This document shows, piece after piece, positions 45,208-55,158 of a stretch of DNA of 64,000 nt (within the stretch, counting starts at the first letter, position 1; each line of letters starts with the position of its first letter). The position numbers and the translations under genes are program-made. The notes beneath the pieces are model-generated. The model searched no databases and was not told the DNA's origin. It saw only the letters and a program-made list of their open reading frames with translations. This DNA comes from Gimesia benthica. GTDB taxonomy: Bacteria; Planctomycetota; Planctomycetia; Planctomycetales; Planctomycetaceae. The DNA is taken from positions 4,682,501-4,746,500 of the forward strand of contig NZ_CP043930.1 in the NCBI RefSeq assembly GCF_009720525.1. The letters run 5' to 3'.

Positions 45208-45521
45208 TTTCAGGAGAGAACTTCACACCTCTGTCTTTTAATATCGGTGTCCTGCCTTAGAAAATTTAACCTTTCTCCTACAATTTGATTAATCGTTAAA
45301 ACCTAACATTTCAGACCGTTCCCGGTGCGTAACGCGATCGCTGAGTTCAGGCCCTAAGTTTGGGTTTGAACACTGGTTGGATAACGCAGTAACAGACCAG
45401 CGTCTGCACGCACGCGAATGGAATCAATTGTCAGGGGTTACAAATTAGACGTGACCTGAAGTCCAGGAAAGAACGGGAATGAGAGAGTATGTTCCCGGTG
45501 TTTCCATCCTGATTTTCAAGT
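45208..45521. other. Intergenic region within the flagellar group
   Basis: A 314-base gap between the flhG stop and the small membrane protein start. It contains a sigma-28-like promoter (45241-45268) and otherwise no recognised feature. Confidence 0.5.
45241..45268 (-). promoter_or_regulatory. Sigma-28 (FliA)-like promoter
   Basis: Read on the minus strand: TAAATTTT (45268-45261), 12 bases, then ACCGATAT (45248-45241). The FliA consensus is TAAAGTTT, 11 bases, GCCGATAA, so seven of eight and six of eight positions match with one extra spacer base. The predicted start is about 28 bases before the GTG at 45207. It could make fliA expression self-reinforcing. Confidence 0.4.
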
Positions 45522-46502
45522 TTATGCGGCTTCACCCAGCAGACGCTGCCAAAGTCGCGGAAAGTAAGACTCTTGTTTGTTTTGTTCTTTTGTTTTACGC
45601 ACATCGATCACATGCCGGGCCAGGCGGAAAATCGCCTCGGCAGCCGGGCTCTGCGGATGACTGAGCACCAGCGGATCCCGATCGTAGACCGACTGAACGA
45701 CCTGCAAATCATGGGGGATCTGCCCTGCCTGAGTCAGACCGGTGTGCAAAAACAGTTCGGTAGTTTTTTGGAGTTGCTGAAATACTTTGTCGCCCTGGTC
45801 GAGAGACGTGCATTGATTGACCAGGGCCTGGATTTCCAGTGATTGAATTGTTGAGAGGGACTTGATCGTCGCATAAGCATCCGCAATCGCCGTTGGTTCG
45901 GGAGTCGTCACGATCAATACATCGTCTGCAGATGTGACGAACTGGCGGATACTGCGATGGATGCCGGTACCGTTATCCAGAATCAGATAATCGTGGGTCG
46001 CTTCCAGTTCCTGCATCTGACCCAGTACATCGCGGCGAACAGCTTCCGAGCAGTCCGCGAGATCAGTCAGGCCGCTGGCGCCGGTAATTACGTTAATGCC
46101 CAGCGGTCCTTCCAGTTGAATTTCCTTGAGTGATCGGGCACCACTCACCACATGCGAGAGATTCCAGTAACCGTTCAGTCGACAGAGTAAGTCGATGTTA
46201 CCTAACGCGAGATTGATATCCATCAGGCAGACCGAAGCGCCGGTTCTGGCCAGGGCCAGTGCCAGGTTCAGTGAGATCACCGATTTCCCCACACCCCCTT
46301 TACCACTGCAGACCGCCAGGGTGCGACAGCGTGTCGATTTCGATTTTTCGATCACACCCGGCTGACGCTGCTCCATCAGTCCACGCAGCACCTTCGCCTG
46401 ATCGCCGTGAGACGAAGCGGCATGGTTCTCTGGCGATGCTGCAGACAGTCCGGAATGCAGATCGGCGTGTTCGAAATTAAATTCGTTGACAGCGGATGCC
46501 AT
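45522..46502 (-). CDS. flhG: FlhG-type MinD-like ATPase
   Basis: A 326-residue ParA/MinD-family protein that controls flagellar number and placement. The deviant Walker A motif is CSGKGGVGKS (65-74) and the second Lys-loop is VCLMDINLALGNIDLL. The activator-like N-terminus (about 1-55) contains HGDQAKVLRGLMEQRQPGVIE, which resembles the DQA motif that stimulates FlhF GTPase activity. It follows flhF on the same strand, the usual flhF-flhG order. The C-terminal amphipathic helix (ESYFPRLWQRLLGEA) would bind the membrane. Confidence 0.92.
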   Translation of the reverse strand: MASAVNEFNFEHADLHSGLSAASPENHAASSHGDQAKVLRGLMEQRQPGVIEKSKSTRCRTLAVCSGKGGVGKSVISLNLALALARTGASVCLMDINLALGNIDLLCRLNGYWNLSHVVSGARSLKEIQLEGPLGINVITGASGLTDLADCSEAVRRDVLGQMQELEATHDYLILDNGTGIHRSIRQFVTSADDVLIVTTPEPTAIADAYATIKSLSTIQSLEIQALVNQCTSLDQGDKVFQQLQKTTELFLHTGLTQAGQIPHDLQVVQSVYDRDPLVLSHPQSPAAEAIFRLARHVIDVRKTKEQNKQESYFPRLWQRLLGEAA

Positions 46503-46574
46503 CGGTTGACCCTGTTGATTGTGGAAACGTGAAAGGTTGTGAAATGAATGGGAGGTAAGATTAGTTGAAGCAGA

Positions 46575-47930
46575 CTAACTTAGTTTGTCTTCGCCCAGAA
46601 CCAGGCGTGAAATCCGGGCGGCATTCGCCGGTTCAATATCGTCGGGGACATCCTGTCCCGTAGTCAGATACTGAATCGGCAGTTTTACTTTCTGACTTAG
46701 AGTCAGCAGACTGCCCATGACGGGGGCTTCGTCCAGTTTGGTCAATATCATTGACGTTGGACGGGCGACTTTGAATCGTTCGGCAATCGCTTCGAGAGTG
46801 CGAACACTGGAAGTCATGCTCATCACCAGGGCGATTTCATCGATGGCAATATCGCGGAACAGGCTTTCCAGTTCCTGAATTTTCAGATCATCGCTCGGGC
46901 TGCGACCCGCGGTGTCGATCAGGACCAGGTCCAGTCCGACCATTTCGTCGAGTGCCATCTGCATTTCCCGTGGCGTGCTTACGACTTTCATGGGCAGGTC
47001 GATGATTTCCGCATAGGTTCGCAACTGTTCGACCGCGGCAATCCGGTAAGTGTCGACAGTGATCAGCCCCATTTTAATGTTATCACGCAGACGGAAGTTT
47101 GCAGCCAGCTTGGCGATCGTAGTTGTTTTACCGACGCCAGTGGGCCCAACCAGGGCCACCACTTTGCGTTGACCAGGTACCGGACGAATCGGGGAAGCAC
47201 AGTCCAGTTGTGCTTCAATCAATGCCGCCAGCAGAGACTGGCTGGCCTGGGTATCTTTGAGTTGTTCGGGAGTAGCATGCTCTTTGAGACGGCTGACGAG
47301 GTCGTGAGCAATGGTTTCGTCTACTTCAGCGTCAATCAGATCCGTGTAAATGTGAAACAGTTCTGGGGGAACATCGGTGACGCGTTGTGAGCGGGTGCGG
47401 CGATCCAGTGATTCCAGCATTTCCTGGATGGCATTCAGCTTTTCTGCAAATTCCTCAGTGGGATCGTAGGCCGGCTGAGAAGTATGGCTCGGTCGGGGAC
47501 GGGAATCCTGCAGACGCTGTTCAAGACGATTGTGAACTGGCGGTCTGTTGTCTTCCTCGACTCTTCTTTCGAGAGCAGGTGTTTGTTGGATCGGTGCGGG
47601 GCGACGTTCGGAGGGCAACTCACGAGACGGTGGTTCAGAGTAGGCAACTGATTCGTTGCGGGCACCCGCCGGTTGAAGATTGGAAGCACGATGTTGTAAC
47701 GGGGAACTGGCGGGGCGTCTGTTATTCTGCACGGCGGCAGGTGTGCGGACTTTGATACCCAGACCTGCCGTGATTTCAAATTCTTCTCTGGTGCGGGTCC
47801 AGGGCAGGAGTCCTCTGCGGCCCGGCACCTGTTTTGTCTGCAGGATCACAGCATCGCTGCCCATTTCTTCGCGAACCAGCTTCAATGCTTCCTGCATTGA
47901 AGCGGCTTTAAAAGTGCGAACATCTGACAT
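46575..47930 (-). CDS. flhF: FlhF, SRP-type GTPase for flagellar placement
   Basis: A 451-residue GTPase. The N-terminal B domain (about 1-160) is basic and disordered, with Arg/Pro/Ser runs. The N domain (about 165-245) precedes the NG GTPase: P-loop GPTGVGKTTT (262-271), DTYRIAAVEQL, DTAGRSPSD and TKLDEA, as in the Ffh/FtsY/FlhF group. FlhF marks the pole or assembly site and recruits FliF. It lies downstream of flhA and upstream of flhG. The gaps on both sides are short (72 and 98 bases), so one operon is likely. Confidence 0.93.
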   Translation of the reverse strand: MSDVRTFKAASMQEALKLVREEMGSDAVILQTKQVPGRRGLLPWTRTREEFEITAGLGIKVRTPAAVQNNRRPASSPLQHRASNLQPAGARNESVAYSEPPSRELPSERRPAPIQQTPALERRVEEDNRPPVHNRLEQRLQDSRPRPSHTSQPAYDPTEEFAEKLNAIQEMLESLDRRTRSQRVTDVPPELFHIYTDLIDAEVDETIAHDLVSRLKEHATPEQLKDTQASQSLLAALIEAQLDCASPIRPVPGQRKVVALVGPTGVGKTTTIAKLAANFRLRDNIKMGLITVDTYRIAAVEQLRTYAEIIDLPMKVVSTPREMQMALDEMVGLDLVLIDTAGRSPSDDLKIQELESLFRDIAIDEIALVMSMTSSVRTLEAIAERFKVARPTSMILTKLDEAPVMGSLLTLSQKVKLPIQYLTTGQDVPDDIEPANAARISRLVLGEDKLS

Positions 47931-48028
47931 GGTTTTCAGTTCCTGTTTGGTTATTTACGTTTGATCTCGGTGGATCGTATTTGATTCAATTAAGTGTCGT
48001 GTTTGACTGCCGTTAATCGTGTTTATCT

Positions 48029-50155
48029 CTACGCTGCCCCCGCAACCGCATTCGATTTCAGACGGTCTGCTGAAACCTGTCCGATTGCTTCCACATCGGT
48101 GTCACGGGTGATTTCATTCAGACTTAACACGACCAGTCGTGGTAATAACGGGGATGTAATCTGTTTCAGGCCGGCGCGGATCTGGGGATTACAGAGCACG
48201 ATCGGGTGTCCGCCCAAGGCAACCAGCGGTTCTACCTGATCGGCAATCGCCTGGGTGATGATTTCACCCGTCCGCGGTGCCAGCTTGATTGCCAGTCCAT
48301 GCTCGTTGTAATCAATGCCCGACATCAGCACATCTTCCAGTTCCGGATCGAGCGTCACGACCCGCAACAGACGATTGCTGTCGCGATACTGCTGGCAGAT
48401 GGAACGGGCCAGTCCATTACGCACATATTCGGTGAGCAACATCGGCTCTTTAGTTCGGTCTGCATAGTCGCCCAGCGTCTGCAGGATGGTTTCCAGGTCG
48501 CGAATTGGTACCCGTTCGCGGAGCAGATTGGAGAGCACATGCTGGACTTGAGAAATTTTGAGGACATCGGGAATCAGTTCTTCCACAACCTTGGGAGACG
48601 ATTCCTTCAGGTTTTCAACCAGTCCGTGAACCTGTTCCCGGGTGAGCAACTCGCTGCTGTGTTCGCGGACGACTTCGGTCAGGTGAGTAATCGCAACGGC
48701 CGAGGGTTCGACGACATTAAAGCCCATCAGCTCAGCACGTTCTTTCTGGCCCAGTTCAATCCACTTGGCGGGACGTCCGAAGGCCGGCTCGATGGTGTCG
48801 ATCCCCGGGATGTCGCCGTTCGTGGCTCCCGTGTCGATCGCGAGGAGACCATCGGGATAGATCGTTCCCCAGGCCACAGCGACGTCGCGAATCTTGATCT
48901 GGTAATCGCGTTGTCCCAGGCGAATGTTGTCGCGAATCCGAACCTTGGGAAGAATGATTCCCAGTTCCTGGGCAATTTTGTGTCGGATGCGGGTCACACG
49001 ATCCAGCAGATCGCCGCCGGTTGCCGGGTCGGCCAGTCTCAACAGTCCGACACCCAGTTCCAGTTCGAGAGGATCGACAAACAGGTGATCTTCCGGTTTG
49101 GGTTCAGCAGGCTGTTGTTGCTGTTCCTGCTGTTGTGTTTCCGCTTTCTGTTTTTGTACTGCGGTAGCCTGCTGGCCTTTGCGTCGCATCATCCCGGTAA
49201 CCGCACAACCGATGGCCAGAGCCAGCATCGGGCCGGCGGGCAGTCCTGTGAACGCCAGAGCGAACAGGAAGGTTGAAGCGAGGAACAGGGCTTCCGGATG
49301 CCCGGAAAACTGTTTGACGACGTCCCGGGGGAGGTTACTGTCGACTGAAGTTCGGGTAACGATCAAACCAGCTGCGAGAGAGATCAAAAAGCCCGGCACC
49401 TGGGTCACCAGACCATCGCCGATAGTCAGGGTGGTAAACACGGTTGCTGCTTTCGACAGCTCCATGCCGTGGTCTACCATACCCACATACAGACCGCCGA
49501 CAACGTTGATCAGCGTGATGATGATACTGGCAATCGAGTCACCACGGACAAACTTACTGGCACCGTCCATTGAACCGTAGAAGTCAGCCTGTTCGGTGAT
49601 TTCCTGGCGACGGGTTTTCGCTTCTTCCGAGGAGATCAACCCGGCATTCAGGTCGGCATCAATGGCCATCTGCTTACCCGGCATACTGTCGAGTGAGAAC
49701 CGGGCGGCTACTTCACTGATACGGGTAGCACCCTTGGTGATCACCATAAACTGAATCGTGACCAGGATCACGAAGATAATCAGACCCACAACCAGATGAC
49801 CGCCTGCCACGAACTGACCAAAGGCTTCAATCACGCCACCTGCCGCTGCGGTACCATCATCGGCTCCGCGGGTTAAGATCAGACGGGTGGTCGCTACGTT
49901 CAACACCAGCCGCGCCAGTGTGGTACCCAGCAGGATCGCCGGGAACACGCTGAATTCCAGCGGGCGTGTGACGTAAATCGTGGTCATCAAAATCACTACG
50001 GAAACAGTGATATTGCATGACAAGAGCAGGTCCATCATCATCGGAGGCAAAGGCGCAATGATCACCAGGACTGAACTCACTATGACTAGTGGGAAGATCA
50101 GACCCGAATTGCGCATTATCGCTCCGGATAGACCGGTCTTAGACTCCGGTGGCAT
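48029..50155 (-). CDS. flhA: Flagellar export protein FlhA
   Basis: A 708-residue inner-membrane component of the flagellar type III export gate. The N-terminal half has about eight membrane helices. Family blocks include EFSVFPAILLGTTLARLVLN, VVGLIIFVILVTIQFMVIT, RFSLDSMPGKQMAIDADLNAGL and the KFVRGDSIA region; the C-terminal half is the cytoplasmic cargo-binding domain. The start ATG 50155 has GCGGAGGC immediately before it. It begins the run flhA-flhF-flhG on the minus strand. About 10 residues precede the usual N-terminus. No other export component is in the window. Confidence 0.95.
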   Translation of the reverse strand: MPPESKTGLSGAIMRNSGLIFPLVIVSSVLVIIAPLPPMMMDLLLSCNITVSVVILMTTIYVTRPLEFSVFPAILLGTTLARLVLNVATTRLILTRGADDGTAAAGGVIEAFGQFVAGGHLVVGLIIFVILVTIQFMVITKGATRISEVAARFSLDSMPGKQMAIDADLNAGLISSEEAKTRRQEITEQADFYGSMDGASKFVRGDSIASIIITLINVVGGLYVGMVDHGMELSKAATVFTTLTIGDGLVTQVPGFLISLAAGLIVTRTSVDSNLPRDVVKQFSGHPEALFLASTFLFALAFTGLPAGPMLALAIGCAVTGMMRRKGQQATAVQKQKAETQQQEQQQQPAEPKPEDHLFVDPLELELGVGLLRLADPATGGDLLDRVTRIRHKIAQELGIILPKVRIRDNIRLGQRDYQIKIRDVAVAWGTIYPDGLLAIDTGATNGDIPGIDTIEPAFGRPAKWIELGQKERAELMGFNVVEPSAVAITHLTEVVREHSSELLTREQVHGLVENLKESSPKVVEELIPDVLKISQVQHVLSNLLRERVPIRDLETILQTLGDYADRTKEPMLLTEYVRNGLARSICQQYRDSNRLLRVVTLDPELEDVLMSGIDYNEHGLAIKLAPRTGEIITQAIADQVEPLVALGGHPIVLCNPQIRAGLKQITSPLLPRLVVLSLNEITRDTDVEAIGQVSADRLKSNAVAGAA

Positions 50156-50347
50156 CCATGCCTCCGCATTCGTTGGGGTTAGGGTTGGTTTTTAATTGTC
50201 AGAACGACAGATTTAGTGTGATGTGAACTATTAAGTTTTTGAGATGGATGAGAGAGAGGCGAGTGATAATGGAAACTCAAAAATCTGTCCAGAGGATTTC
50301 TTCATATTTCGCTCAAGTTTTTTTCAGACCGGGCCGACAGCCCTGTT

Positions 50348-51775
50348 TCAGGCCAGCATTTTCTCAACCACATGCGCTTCTTCCACGCCCGTTAAACGGA
50401 AATCGAGACCCTGGTAAAAATAGGAAAGCTCATGGTGATCGATGCCGAGAAGGTGTAGCACCGTCGCATGGAAGTCGCGTACATGAATCGTGTCTTCGAC
50501 AGAATAGTAGCCTAGCTCGTCAGTCTCTCCTATTGTGACACCCGGCTTGGATCCACCCCCGGCGACCCAGATGGAAAACGCATCGATATGATGATCGCGA
50601 CCAATCAGATCACGGGGCTCACCTTGTGGAGTCCGCCCAAATTCACCCCCCCAGATGACCAGCGTGTCATCCAGCAGCCCCCGTTGTTTGAGGTCTTTCA
50701 CGAGTGCAGCCGACGCCTGATCGGTTTCCAGACAGCGGGCATCCAGCGATTCTTCCAGGTCGGTTCCCTTATTTCCATGATGATCCCAGTCCGTATGATA
50801 GAGCTGCACGAAGCGAGATCCTTTTTCCACTAACCGCCGTGCCAGTAGACAGTTACGGGCAAATGAAGGTTTCGCGGGATCGACGCCGTACAGATCGAGT
50901 GTCTCTTTCGTCTCGCCCGAGAGATCCATCAATTCAGGGGCGCTGGACTGCATGCGGTAAGCCATTTCATAGGCAGAGATACGGGTGGCGATTTCCGGAT
51001 CGCGCGTCTTCTCCAGTCGAAGCGAGTTCAATTGATTTACCGTATCAATGAATTCCGACTGTCTCTCAGAATTGATCCCGGACGGACTGGAGAGATTCAA
51101 TATCGGATCTGCTCCGTTCAGGAAGGGGACTCCCTGGTACGTGGTCGGCAGAAAACCACTGCCCCACAGGGGCGCTCCACCACGTGGTCCCCGCGGGCCG
51201 GATTGCAGCACGACGAAGCCGGGCAGATTCTGTGACTCGCTGCCAATTCCGTAAGTTACCCAGGCACCCATGCTGGGACGACCAAACTGTTGTGTCCCGG
51301 TATTCATGAAGAGTTTGGCCGGACCATGGTTAAAGACGTCTGTCTTCATACTCTTCAGCACGGTGATGTCGTCCGCGACCTCAGCCAGGTGTGGAACAAC
51401 TTCCGAGAGTTCCATGCCCGATTCGCCGTGCTTCTTGAATTTCCGTCGCGTGCCCAGCAGCTTGGCGTCTTTTTTCAGAAACGCAAACTGCTTGCCCTCC
51501 ACATACGATTCGGGGATGACCTTGCCTTCCAGTTCCTGCAGCTTCGGTTTGAAATCAAACATCTCCAGCTGACTGGGGCCACCCGCCATAAACATGTAAA
51601 TCACATTCTTGGCTTTGGGCGGATGATGGGTACCATTCAACTTGCCGGTGCCGGCCTGTGCGCGTTGTTCCGACTGCATCAGAGAAGCCAGACCGATGGC
51701 CCCGGCACCCATCGCGCAATTCTCGAAAAAGTGACGTCGTGTCTGATCGCGTAACATCAGGTCATCGAAATTCAT
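50348..51775 (-). CDS. Tat-exported DUF1501 protein, second copy
   Basis: A 475-residue DUF1501 protein with a twin-arginine signal (RDQTRRHFFENC, near residue 13) and the usual blocks: YMFMAGGPSQLEMFD, VIWGGEFGRTP and IGRDHHIDAFS. It is similar in length and layout to the copy at 4488, but the sequence differs throughout, so duplication is old. It follows the DUF1549/1553 gene by 57 bases on the same strand, repeating the pair order of the first locus. Probably an exported metal-dependent hydrolase; not proven. Confidence 0.93.
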   Translation of the reverse strand: MNFDDLMLRDQTRRHFFENCAMGAGAIGLASLMQSEQRAQAGTGKLNGTHHPPKAKNVIYMFMAGGPSQLEMFDFKPKLQELEGKVIPESYVEGKQFAFLKKDAKLLGTRRKFKKHGESGMELSEVVPHLAEVADDITVLKSMKTDVFNHGPAKLFMNTGTQQFGRPSMGAWVTYGIGSESQNLPGFVVLQSGPRGPRGGAPLWGSGFLPTTYQGVPFLNGADPILNLSSPSGINSERQSEFIDTVNQLNSLRLEKTRDPEIATRISAYEMAYRMQSSAPELMDLSGETKETLDLYGVDPAKPSFARNCLLARRLVEKGSRFVQLYHTDWDHHGNKGTDLEESLDARCLETDQASAALVKDLKQRGLLDDTLVIWGGEFGRTPQGEPRDLIGRDHHIDAFSIWVAGGGSKPGVTIGETDELGYYSVEDTIHVRDFHATVLHLLGIDHHELSYFYQGLDFRLTGVEEAHVVEKMLA

Positions 51776-51832
51776 CTGATTCTCCCGGTCCGCCGGTCAG
51801 GTCATGCTGCCGGCATCCGTTTGAGGGGGAAA

Positions 51833-54800
51833 CTATTCCCTGGTAATAAATTCATCCAGATTCATCAACACGCGGGCGACCGCCGTCCAGCTCGCCGCTT
51901 CGATCACATCAATCTGTTTGGGTAAATCGTCAGCCGCGACCTGGGCCGCTGCCTCTGGTGACTGTTTAAACTGAGCACGCTGTTCCTGCAGATAGCCGGT
52001 CATCACTTCCAGCTCCCGATCAGAGGGGGCACGGGACAGGCAGATTTCAAACGCGGCGCGGATGCGACCTTCATCGTAGGGAGGACCTTCCTGCAGGATG
52101 CGGAGCGCAAACCCTTGAGTCAGTTCGAACAGCGAATGATCATTGGCCAGTGTGAGTGCCTGGAGGGGCGTATTGGAACGCACTCGTCGCGTACACGTGG
52201 TATTACTGTTTGGTGCATCGAAGGTCGGCAGCATCGGATACGGACTCGACCGCCAGAAATACGTATACATGCCCCGCCGATAGCGGTCTTCGTTCTGCTC
52301 TTCCGGCCAGCTCTTCTTATTCTGTGTGAGCACGTAAATCCCCTCTGGCTGGGGCGGATAGACACTCGGCCCGCCGATCTTACGACTTAACAGACCACTG
52401 CTGGCCAGAAACAGATCACGAATCGACTCCGCTTCCATCCGGAAACGGTTCTGTCGAGATAACAGCAGATTCCGCGGATCTTTTTCCTGATGATTCGGGT
52501 TAAAGTCAGATGCCTGCCGATAGGTCGCAGAAGTCACAATCAGTTTATGAAATTGTTTCACATCCCAGTCAAGCCGCATGAATTCCGAAGCCAGCCAGTC
52601 CAGCAGTTCCGGATGCGTGGGATCTGAACCCTGTGTCCCGAAGTCGTTTTCGGTTTCCACAATGCCCCTGCCGAAGAACCGTTGCCAGTATCGGTTCACC
52701 GTCACACGCGCCGTCAACGGTTGCTCCTTGCTGGTCAGCCACCGGGCGAGGTCCAGTCGCGTCGGACGGGAAACCTCTTCAGGCAGAGCAGGCAACACTG
52801 CGGGGACACCTGGACTGACCTTCGCACCCGGATCCAGAAAATTCCCTCGTAGCAGAATGAAGGTTTCCCGCGGCTTGGGCAGTTCCCGCATGATCATGGT
52901 GGTCACGATCGCTTTGTTGACTTTGGTCTGTGCCGCCTTCTGTTTAGTCAGCCGCTGATTCAGAGCCAGCCATTGCGAATCCGACTGGTGAAAGGCCTCT
53001 TCCACGGTCGTTTTCTGTTTCGCGTCCCATTTGTCCTCTGGCTGTTTCAGGATCGCCAGAATTTCGGGTTTGATGTTTAAGACTTCCGGGGCCACCGTGG
53101 TGGCCGCCAGTCGGAAGCGACCGACATTGTATTTTGCATTCCGTGTATGCGTCAGGGTCACCCGCAGTTTGACCGGCTGTTTGGCTTCGATCGGTTCTTT
53201 GAGCTTGAGTATCGCCCGCCGGTCGACGTTCATACTCCCCTTGCCGGTATTAATGGCCCAGCCGGTTTTGAGATCTCCGTCTACCAGGTTACTGGCGGGG
53301 AATTTATCCTGTGAATGATCGGCGGTTGCCTGGATCAGCTTGACCGGCTGAAATTCAGACCAGCCTGCTTCGGTCTGCTCTGCCATTTCCACGGTCACTT
53401 CGTCCAGCACAAAGTTTCCGTTCCCGGCCCAGCCCGGCCCCTTGCGAGGCAGACTCTCGTGAGTCAGTACTTCCAGCCGCAGGCCGGAGGTCTCTTGTGG
53501 GATCGCCGCGGTTTCGACGACATACGTATCAAAGGCAGGAATCTTACCTCCTGCCAATAGCGAATGGTCTTCAAGAACGGTGAGCGTGGCTCCATTCATG
53601 GATTGGATCGATCCCGGTGCGAGAACGCTCCACTGCTGCTCTGACTGTTTCAGGTCCTGCTGCAGACGTTCTTTCCAGCCAGCGAACTTCGGTGCCAGTG
53701 CTTGTTTGCGTTCTTCCAGCTGTTTGGTGAGTTTCGCGATTTCCTGCTTCAACTCTCTCTGTTCGGTCTGCTGTTGCTCAGTAGGCAATGGCAGTGTGGG
53801 GGGCGCGCTGTTGATGTCTGCGGTGCTGTTAAAGATGGCATACAGCTGGTAGAAGTCCCGCTGGGTAATGGGATCATACTTGTGTTTGTGGCATTGGGCA
53901 CAACCCACCGTCAGTCCGAGGAAGGCCGCTCCCGTGGTATTCACACGATCCACCACTGCTTCCACGCGAAATTGTTCCGGGTTGGTGCCCCCTTCCTGAT
54001 TGATGAGGGTATTGCGATGAAAGCCGGTCGCGATCAGCTGCTCGGTCGTCGGTTTGGGGAGCAGGTCGCCCGCCAGTTGTTCGGTAACAAATTGATCGAA
54101 GGGCATGTTCTCATTAATCGCATCGATGACCCAGTCCCGGTACTTCCAGATCGAACGAGGACCATCAATGGTGAAGCCGTTGGAATCGGCGTAGCGGGCT
54201 ACATCCAGCCAGTGCCGGGCCCAGCGTTCCCCGTAATGCGGTGAGGCGAGCAGGCGATCCACCAGACGCTCGTATGCACCAGGCTTCGTATCAGCCAGGA
54301 ATTCCTGTACCTGTTCCACCGACGGAGGCAGTCCCGTCAGATCCAGACTCAGGCGACGGATGAGTGTCGTTCGATCCGCCTCGGGGGACGGCTTGAGTTG
54401 TTGTGTCTCCAGGCGATGCAGAATAAACGCATCAATCGGGTTCCTTACCCAGCCTTTCGCTTTGACTTGTGGAGGCTCGGGCCGCTCAATCGGCTGGAAC
54501 GACCAGTGATCTGTTGAAGCATCAACGGTCTGCAGATTTTGTTCGCTGGCAGGGATGGCACCCCCGGCATCAATCCAGCGGCCGATCAGTTCAATCTCAG
54601 AAGGTTTGAGTGGCGGCAGATCGTGGGGCATCCGTGGGATTTTACCCTCCCCTTTCAGACTCAGATACAACAGGCTTTCATCCCGTTTACCGGGAACAAC
54701 CGCTGGTCCACGATCGCCTCCTTTGATCAGGTTGGCACCGTAGTCCACGCGTAAGCCGGATTCCTCTGCCCCCTGAGAGTGGCAGTCATAGCAGTGCTGC

Positions 54801-54925
54801 TTGAGCAACGGTCGGATCTGTTTTTCAAAATCGACCTGAGACGCCTGGTCTGCAGCGGGAGCCGTCTGTACTGCGATCAGCAGGATACAGGCAGCGGTGG
54901 TCACAACTCCTGACAAATTCCGCAT
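51833..54925 (-). CDS. Secreted DUF1549/DUF1553 protein with CxxCH motif, second copy
   Basis: About 1,030 residues from ATG 54925 (a frame 26 codons longer is open, but this start gives a proper signal peptide, RNLSGVVTTAACILLIAVQ). The cytochrome-like motif CYDCH lies near residue 45 in LKQHCYDCHSQGAEES. DUF1549 follows, with GERWARHWLDVARYADSNG and a second CxxCH, CAQCHKHKYDPIT. The middle contains a probable carbohydrate-binding region. DUF1553 lies at the C-terminus and ends VARVLMNLDEFITRE. Paired with the DUF1501 gene downstream. See the first copy for likely role. Confidence 0.93.
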   Translation of the reverse strand: MRNLSGVVTTAACILLIAVQTAPAADQASQVDFEKQIRPLLKQHCYDCHSQGAEESGLRVDYGANLIKGGDRGPAVVPGKRDESLLYLSLKGEGKIPRMPHDLPPLKPSEIELIGRWIDAGGAIPASEQNLQTVDASTDHWSFQPIERPEPPQVKAKGWVRNPIDAFILHRLETQQLKPSPEADRTTLIRRLSLDLTGLPPSVEQVQEFLADTKPGAYERLVDRLLASPHYGERWARHWLDVARYADSNGFTIDGPRSIWKYRDWVIDAINENMPFDQFVTEQLAGDLLPKPTTEQLIATGFHRNTLINQEGGTNPEQFRVEAVVDRVNTTGAAFLGLTVGCAQCHKHKYDPITQRDFYQLYAIFNSTADINSAPPTLPLPTEQQQTEQRELKQEIAKLTKQLEERKQALAPKFAGWKERLQQDLKQSEQQWSVLAPGSIQSMNGATLTVLEDHSLLAGGKIPAFDTYVVETAAIPQETSGLRLEVLTHESLPRKGPGWAGNGNFVLDEVTVEMAEQTEAGWSEFQPVKLIQATADHSQDKFPASNLVDGDLKTGWAINTGKGSMNVDRRAILKLKEPIEAKQPVKLRVTLTHTRNAKYNVGRFRLAATTVAPEVLNIKPEILAILKQPEDKWDAKQKTTVEEAFHQSDSQWLALNQRLTKQKAAQTKVNKAIVTTMIMRELPKPRETFILLRGNFLDPGAKVSPGVPAVLPALPEEVSRPTRLDLARWLTSKEQPLTARVTVNRYWQRFFGRGIVETENDFGTQGSDPTHPELLDWLASEFMRLDWDVKQFHKLIVTSATYRQASDFNPNHQEKDPRNLLLSRQNRFRMEAESIRDLFLASSGLLSRKIGGPSVYPPQPEGIYVLTQNKKSWPEEQNEDRYRRGMYTYFWRSSPYPMLPTFDAPNSNTTCTRRVRSNTPLQALTLANDHSLFELTQGFALRILQEGPPYDEGRIRAAFEICLSRAPSDRELEVMTGYLQEQRAQFKQSPEAAAQVAADDLPKQIDVIEAASWTAVARVLMNLDEFITRE

Positions 54926-55158
54926 GAAAGAACCTGATACAAAAAATGAGCCTGATTTTCGCGAGCCGGGAGTAACATCAGAACAACGCGGATGACGAGG
55001 CAAAAATCTGGTCTGCTGGAGAAGCGGGGAAGGTCGCCCGATCGTAAAGTATCTTAAATATCAGATTACCAGCGGAATTACCGAAATGCAAGTTTTTGTC
55101 AAATGCTCAGTGGAAATCAGGGTTTATTGTGCCCGAAATGCCCGGCAGCAGGAGAGCT

